Source: Streptomyces sp. NBC_00568 (GTDB taxonomy: Bacteria > Actinomycetota > Actinomycetes > Streptomycetales > Streptomycetaceae). From it: a stretch of 64,000 nucleotides of DNA. How positions within the stretch are numbered: the first letter of the stretch is position 1; each line of letters begins with the position of its first letter. Positions 62,480-64,000 of the stretch are shown in pieces. A program made the position numbers and the translations under genes. A model generated the notes under the pieces. It had not been told where the DNA came from. It saw only the letters and a list, made by a program, of their open reading frames with translations, and did not search any database. Where the stretch lies: positions 1,488,001-1,552,000 of the forward strand of contig NZ_JAPENW010000001.1 in assembly GCF_026341855.1 (NCBI RefSeq), read 5' to 3'.

Positions 62480-64000
62480 TCACTTGGCAGCGGCCGGAGC
62501 GTCCTCGCCGAGAAGCTTCCCGTCCGAGGTCTCGAACTGCTTCTTGAAGTCGACGATGGCGTCCGCGATGGCGGTGAGCGTGTCGTCCGACATCTTGCCG
62601 CCCTCCTTGATGGAGGTCATGAGGCCCTGCTCCTTGCGGTGCAGGTACTCCAGGAGCTCCTTCTCGAAGCGGCGGATGTCGGCGACCGGTACGTCGTCCA
62701 TCTTGCCGGTGGTGCCGGCCCAGACGGAGACGACCTGGTCCTCGGTCGGCATCGGCTGGTACTGAGCCTGCTTGAGCAGCTCGACCAGACGCTGACCGCG
62801 CTCCAGCTGCGACTTCGACGCGGCGTCCAGGTCGGAACCGAAGGCGGCGAACGCCTCCAGCTCACGGTACTGGGCCAGGTCGAGGCGAAGACGGCCGGAG
62901 ACCTGCTTCATCGCCTTGTGCTGGGCGGAGCCACCGACACGGGAGACCGAGATACCGACGTTCAGGGCCGGACGCTGACCGGCGTTGAACAGGTCGGACT
63001 CCAGGAAGCACTGGCCGTCGGTGATGGAGATGACGTTGGTCGGGATGAACGCCGACACGTCGTTCGCCTTGGTCTCGACGATCGGCAGACCCGTCATCGA
63101 ACCGGCGCCCAGGTCGTCGGAGAGCTTCGCGCAGCGCTCCAGCAGACGGGAGTGCAGGTAGAAGACGTCACCGGGGTAGGCCTCGCGCCCCGGCGGACGG
63201 CGGAGCAGCAGGGACACGGCGCGGTAGGCGTCGGCCTGCTTCGAGAGGTCGTCGAAGATGATGAGGACGTGCTTGCCCTCGTACATCCACTGCTGACCGA
63301 TGGCCGAACCGGTGTACGGCGCCAGGTACTTGAAGCCGGCCGGGTCGGACGCCGGGGCGGCGACGATGGTCGTGTACTCGAGCGCGCCGGCCTCTTCGAG
63401 GGCGCCACGCACGGAGGCGATGGTCGAGCCCTTCTGACCGATGGCGACGTAGATGCAGCGGACCTGCTTCTTGGTGTCGCCCGAGCGCCAGTTGTCGCGC
63501 TGGTTGATGATCGTGTCGACGGCCAGCGCGGTCTTGCCGGTCTGACGGTCACCGATGACCAGCTGACGCTGGCCACGGCCGATCGGGGTCATCGCGTCGA
63601 CGGCCTTGTAGCCGGTCTCCATCGGCTCGTGCACCGACTTGCGGACCATGACGCCCGGGGCCTGCAGCTCGAGGGCGCGGCGGCCGGACGTCTCGATCTC
63701 GCCGAGGCCGTCGATCGGGTTGCCGAGCGGGTCGACGACGCGGCCGAGGTAGCCCTCACCCACGGCGACGGACAGCACCTCACCGGTGCGCTGCACCGGC
63801 TGGCCCTCTTCAATACCGCTGAACTCGCCGAGGACGACCGCACCGATCTCGCGCTCTTCCAGGTTCAGCGCGAGGCCGAGGGTGCCGTCCTCGAACTTCA
63901 GCAGCTCGTTGGCCATGGCCGAGGGCAGACCCTCGATCTTGGCGATACCGTCGCCGGCGACGGTGACCGTACCGACCTCCTCGCGCGAGGCCGCGTCCGG
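62480..64000 (-). CDS. atpA: ATP synthase F1 alpha subunit, C-terminal part
   Basis: Non-catalytic nucleotide-binding subunit. The frame is open to the window edge: before the internal ATG at 63916 it continues with 28 codons reading [28 protein letters not shown], so the true start lies beyond 64000 and about 506 residues are visible. Motifs are the P-loop [37 protein letters not shown] and [14 protein letters not shown]. The rest of the operon would lie upstream. Confidence 0.97.
   Translation of the reverse strand, partial: PDAASREEVGTVTVAGDGIAKIEGLPSAMANELLKFEDGTLGLALNLEEREIGAVVLGEFSGIEEGQPVQRTGEVLSVAVGEGYLGRVVDPLGNPIDGLGEIETSGRRALELQAPGVMVRKSVHEPMETGYKAVDAMTPIGRGQRQLVIGDRQTGKTALAVDTIINQRDNWRSGDTKKQVRCIYVAIGQKGSTIASVRGALEEAGALEYTTIVAAPASDPAGFKYLAPYTGSAIGQQWMYEGKHVLIIFDDLSKQADAYRAVSLLLRRPPGREAYPGDVFYLHSRLLERCAKLSDDLGAGSMTGLPIVETKANDVSAFIPTNVISITDGQCFLESDLFNAGQRPALNVGISVSRVGGSAQHKAMKQVSGRLRLDLAQYRELEAFAAFGSDLDAASKSQLERGQRLVELLKQAQYQPMPTEDQVVSVWAGTTGKMDDVPVADIRRFEKELLEYLHRKEQGLMTSIKEGGKMSDDTLTAIADAIVDFKKQFETSDGKLLGEDAPAAAK

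Noticed and set aside
63917..64000. ATG at 63916 as the true start of atpA
   Set aside because: The frame continues to the window edge with conserved AtpA sequence, so the ATG is internal.

Overview
This window is chromosomal DNA of a Streptomyces or very close relative. The evidence is the very high G+C, frequent GTG/TTG starts and GTGA/ATGA start-stop overlaps, and recognisable Streptomyces genes: the coiled-coil polarity proteins Scy and FilP, the chiS-chiR-chiC chitinase locus, the cslA-glxA glycan locus, NucS and an actinobacterial ATP synthase operon. From memory, the order follows the S. coelicolor SCO5425-SCO5371 block. No phage, integrase, transposase, CRISPR array, rRNA or tRNA was seen. 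Statements of synteny come from recollection, not from a search.

Layout. (a) 1-3.9 kb: acetate/pyruvate metabolism (pta partial, ackA, pyruvate kinase). (b) 3.9-6.6 kb: a three-gene envelope operon (DUF6230, DUF6114, secreted Ser/Ala/Asp-rich protein). (c) 7.2-13.6 kb: thioredoxin/TPR protein, TetR regulator, the large subunit of isobutyryl-CoA mutase, DUF3817, MarR and an MFS exporter, then a divergent ArsR-type regulator. (d) 14.7-19.5 kb: a cellulose-synthase-like / copper radical oxidase / GH6 cassette (cslA-glxA-cslZ type), which I remember being elsewhere in S. coelicolor. (e) 19.7-28 kb: MTH1187 thiamine-binding protein, a second DUF3817, three AIM24 paralogues in tandem, MarR, an OmpR-type two-component system divergent from a PepSY protein, and a second MFS protein. 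(f) 28-31.5 kb: a repeat-rich spacer, MeaB chaperone, thiolase and methylmalonyl-CoA epimerase. (g) 31.7-36.7 kb: scy and filP. (h) 36.9-43.1 kb: two paralogous ABC-2 transporters flanking a Kir-channel-like membrane protein and an unknown protein. (i) 43.1-51.4 kb: small zinc-site protein, luciferase-like oxidoreductase, SCO5389-family protein, NucS, a membrane P-loop protein with a Ser/Pro-rich tail, STAS protein, hydroxybutyryl-CoA dehydrogenase and TetR. (j) 51.4-58.7 kb: Drr-type ABC exporter, cobalamin adenosyltransferase, two small membrane proteins and chiS-chiR-chiC. (k) 58.7-64 kb: a 73-bp tandem repeat, DUF2550, and the atpA(partial)-G-D-C end of the ATP synthase operon.

How the genes connect. 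Acyl-CoA and B12 metabolism recurs: isobutyryl-CoA mutase, its G-protein chaperone, epimerase, thiolase, hydroxybutyryl-CoA dehydrogenase and the adenosyltransferase that makes the cofactor. A second theme is the hyphal tip and cell surface: Scy/FilP, CslA/GlxA/GH6 and chitinase. Many genes are divergent from their regulators, with clear palindromic or direct-repeat operators between them, and several promoters look leaderless. The least explained items are the Kir-like protein with a degenerate pore loop, the DUF6230-DUF6114-secreted protein operon, the Asp-rich sensor kinase/PepSY pair, the Walker-A-variant ATPase with a Ser/Pro tail, and two sets of tandem repeats.
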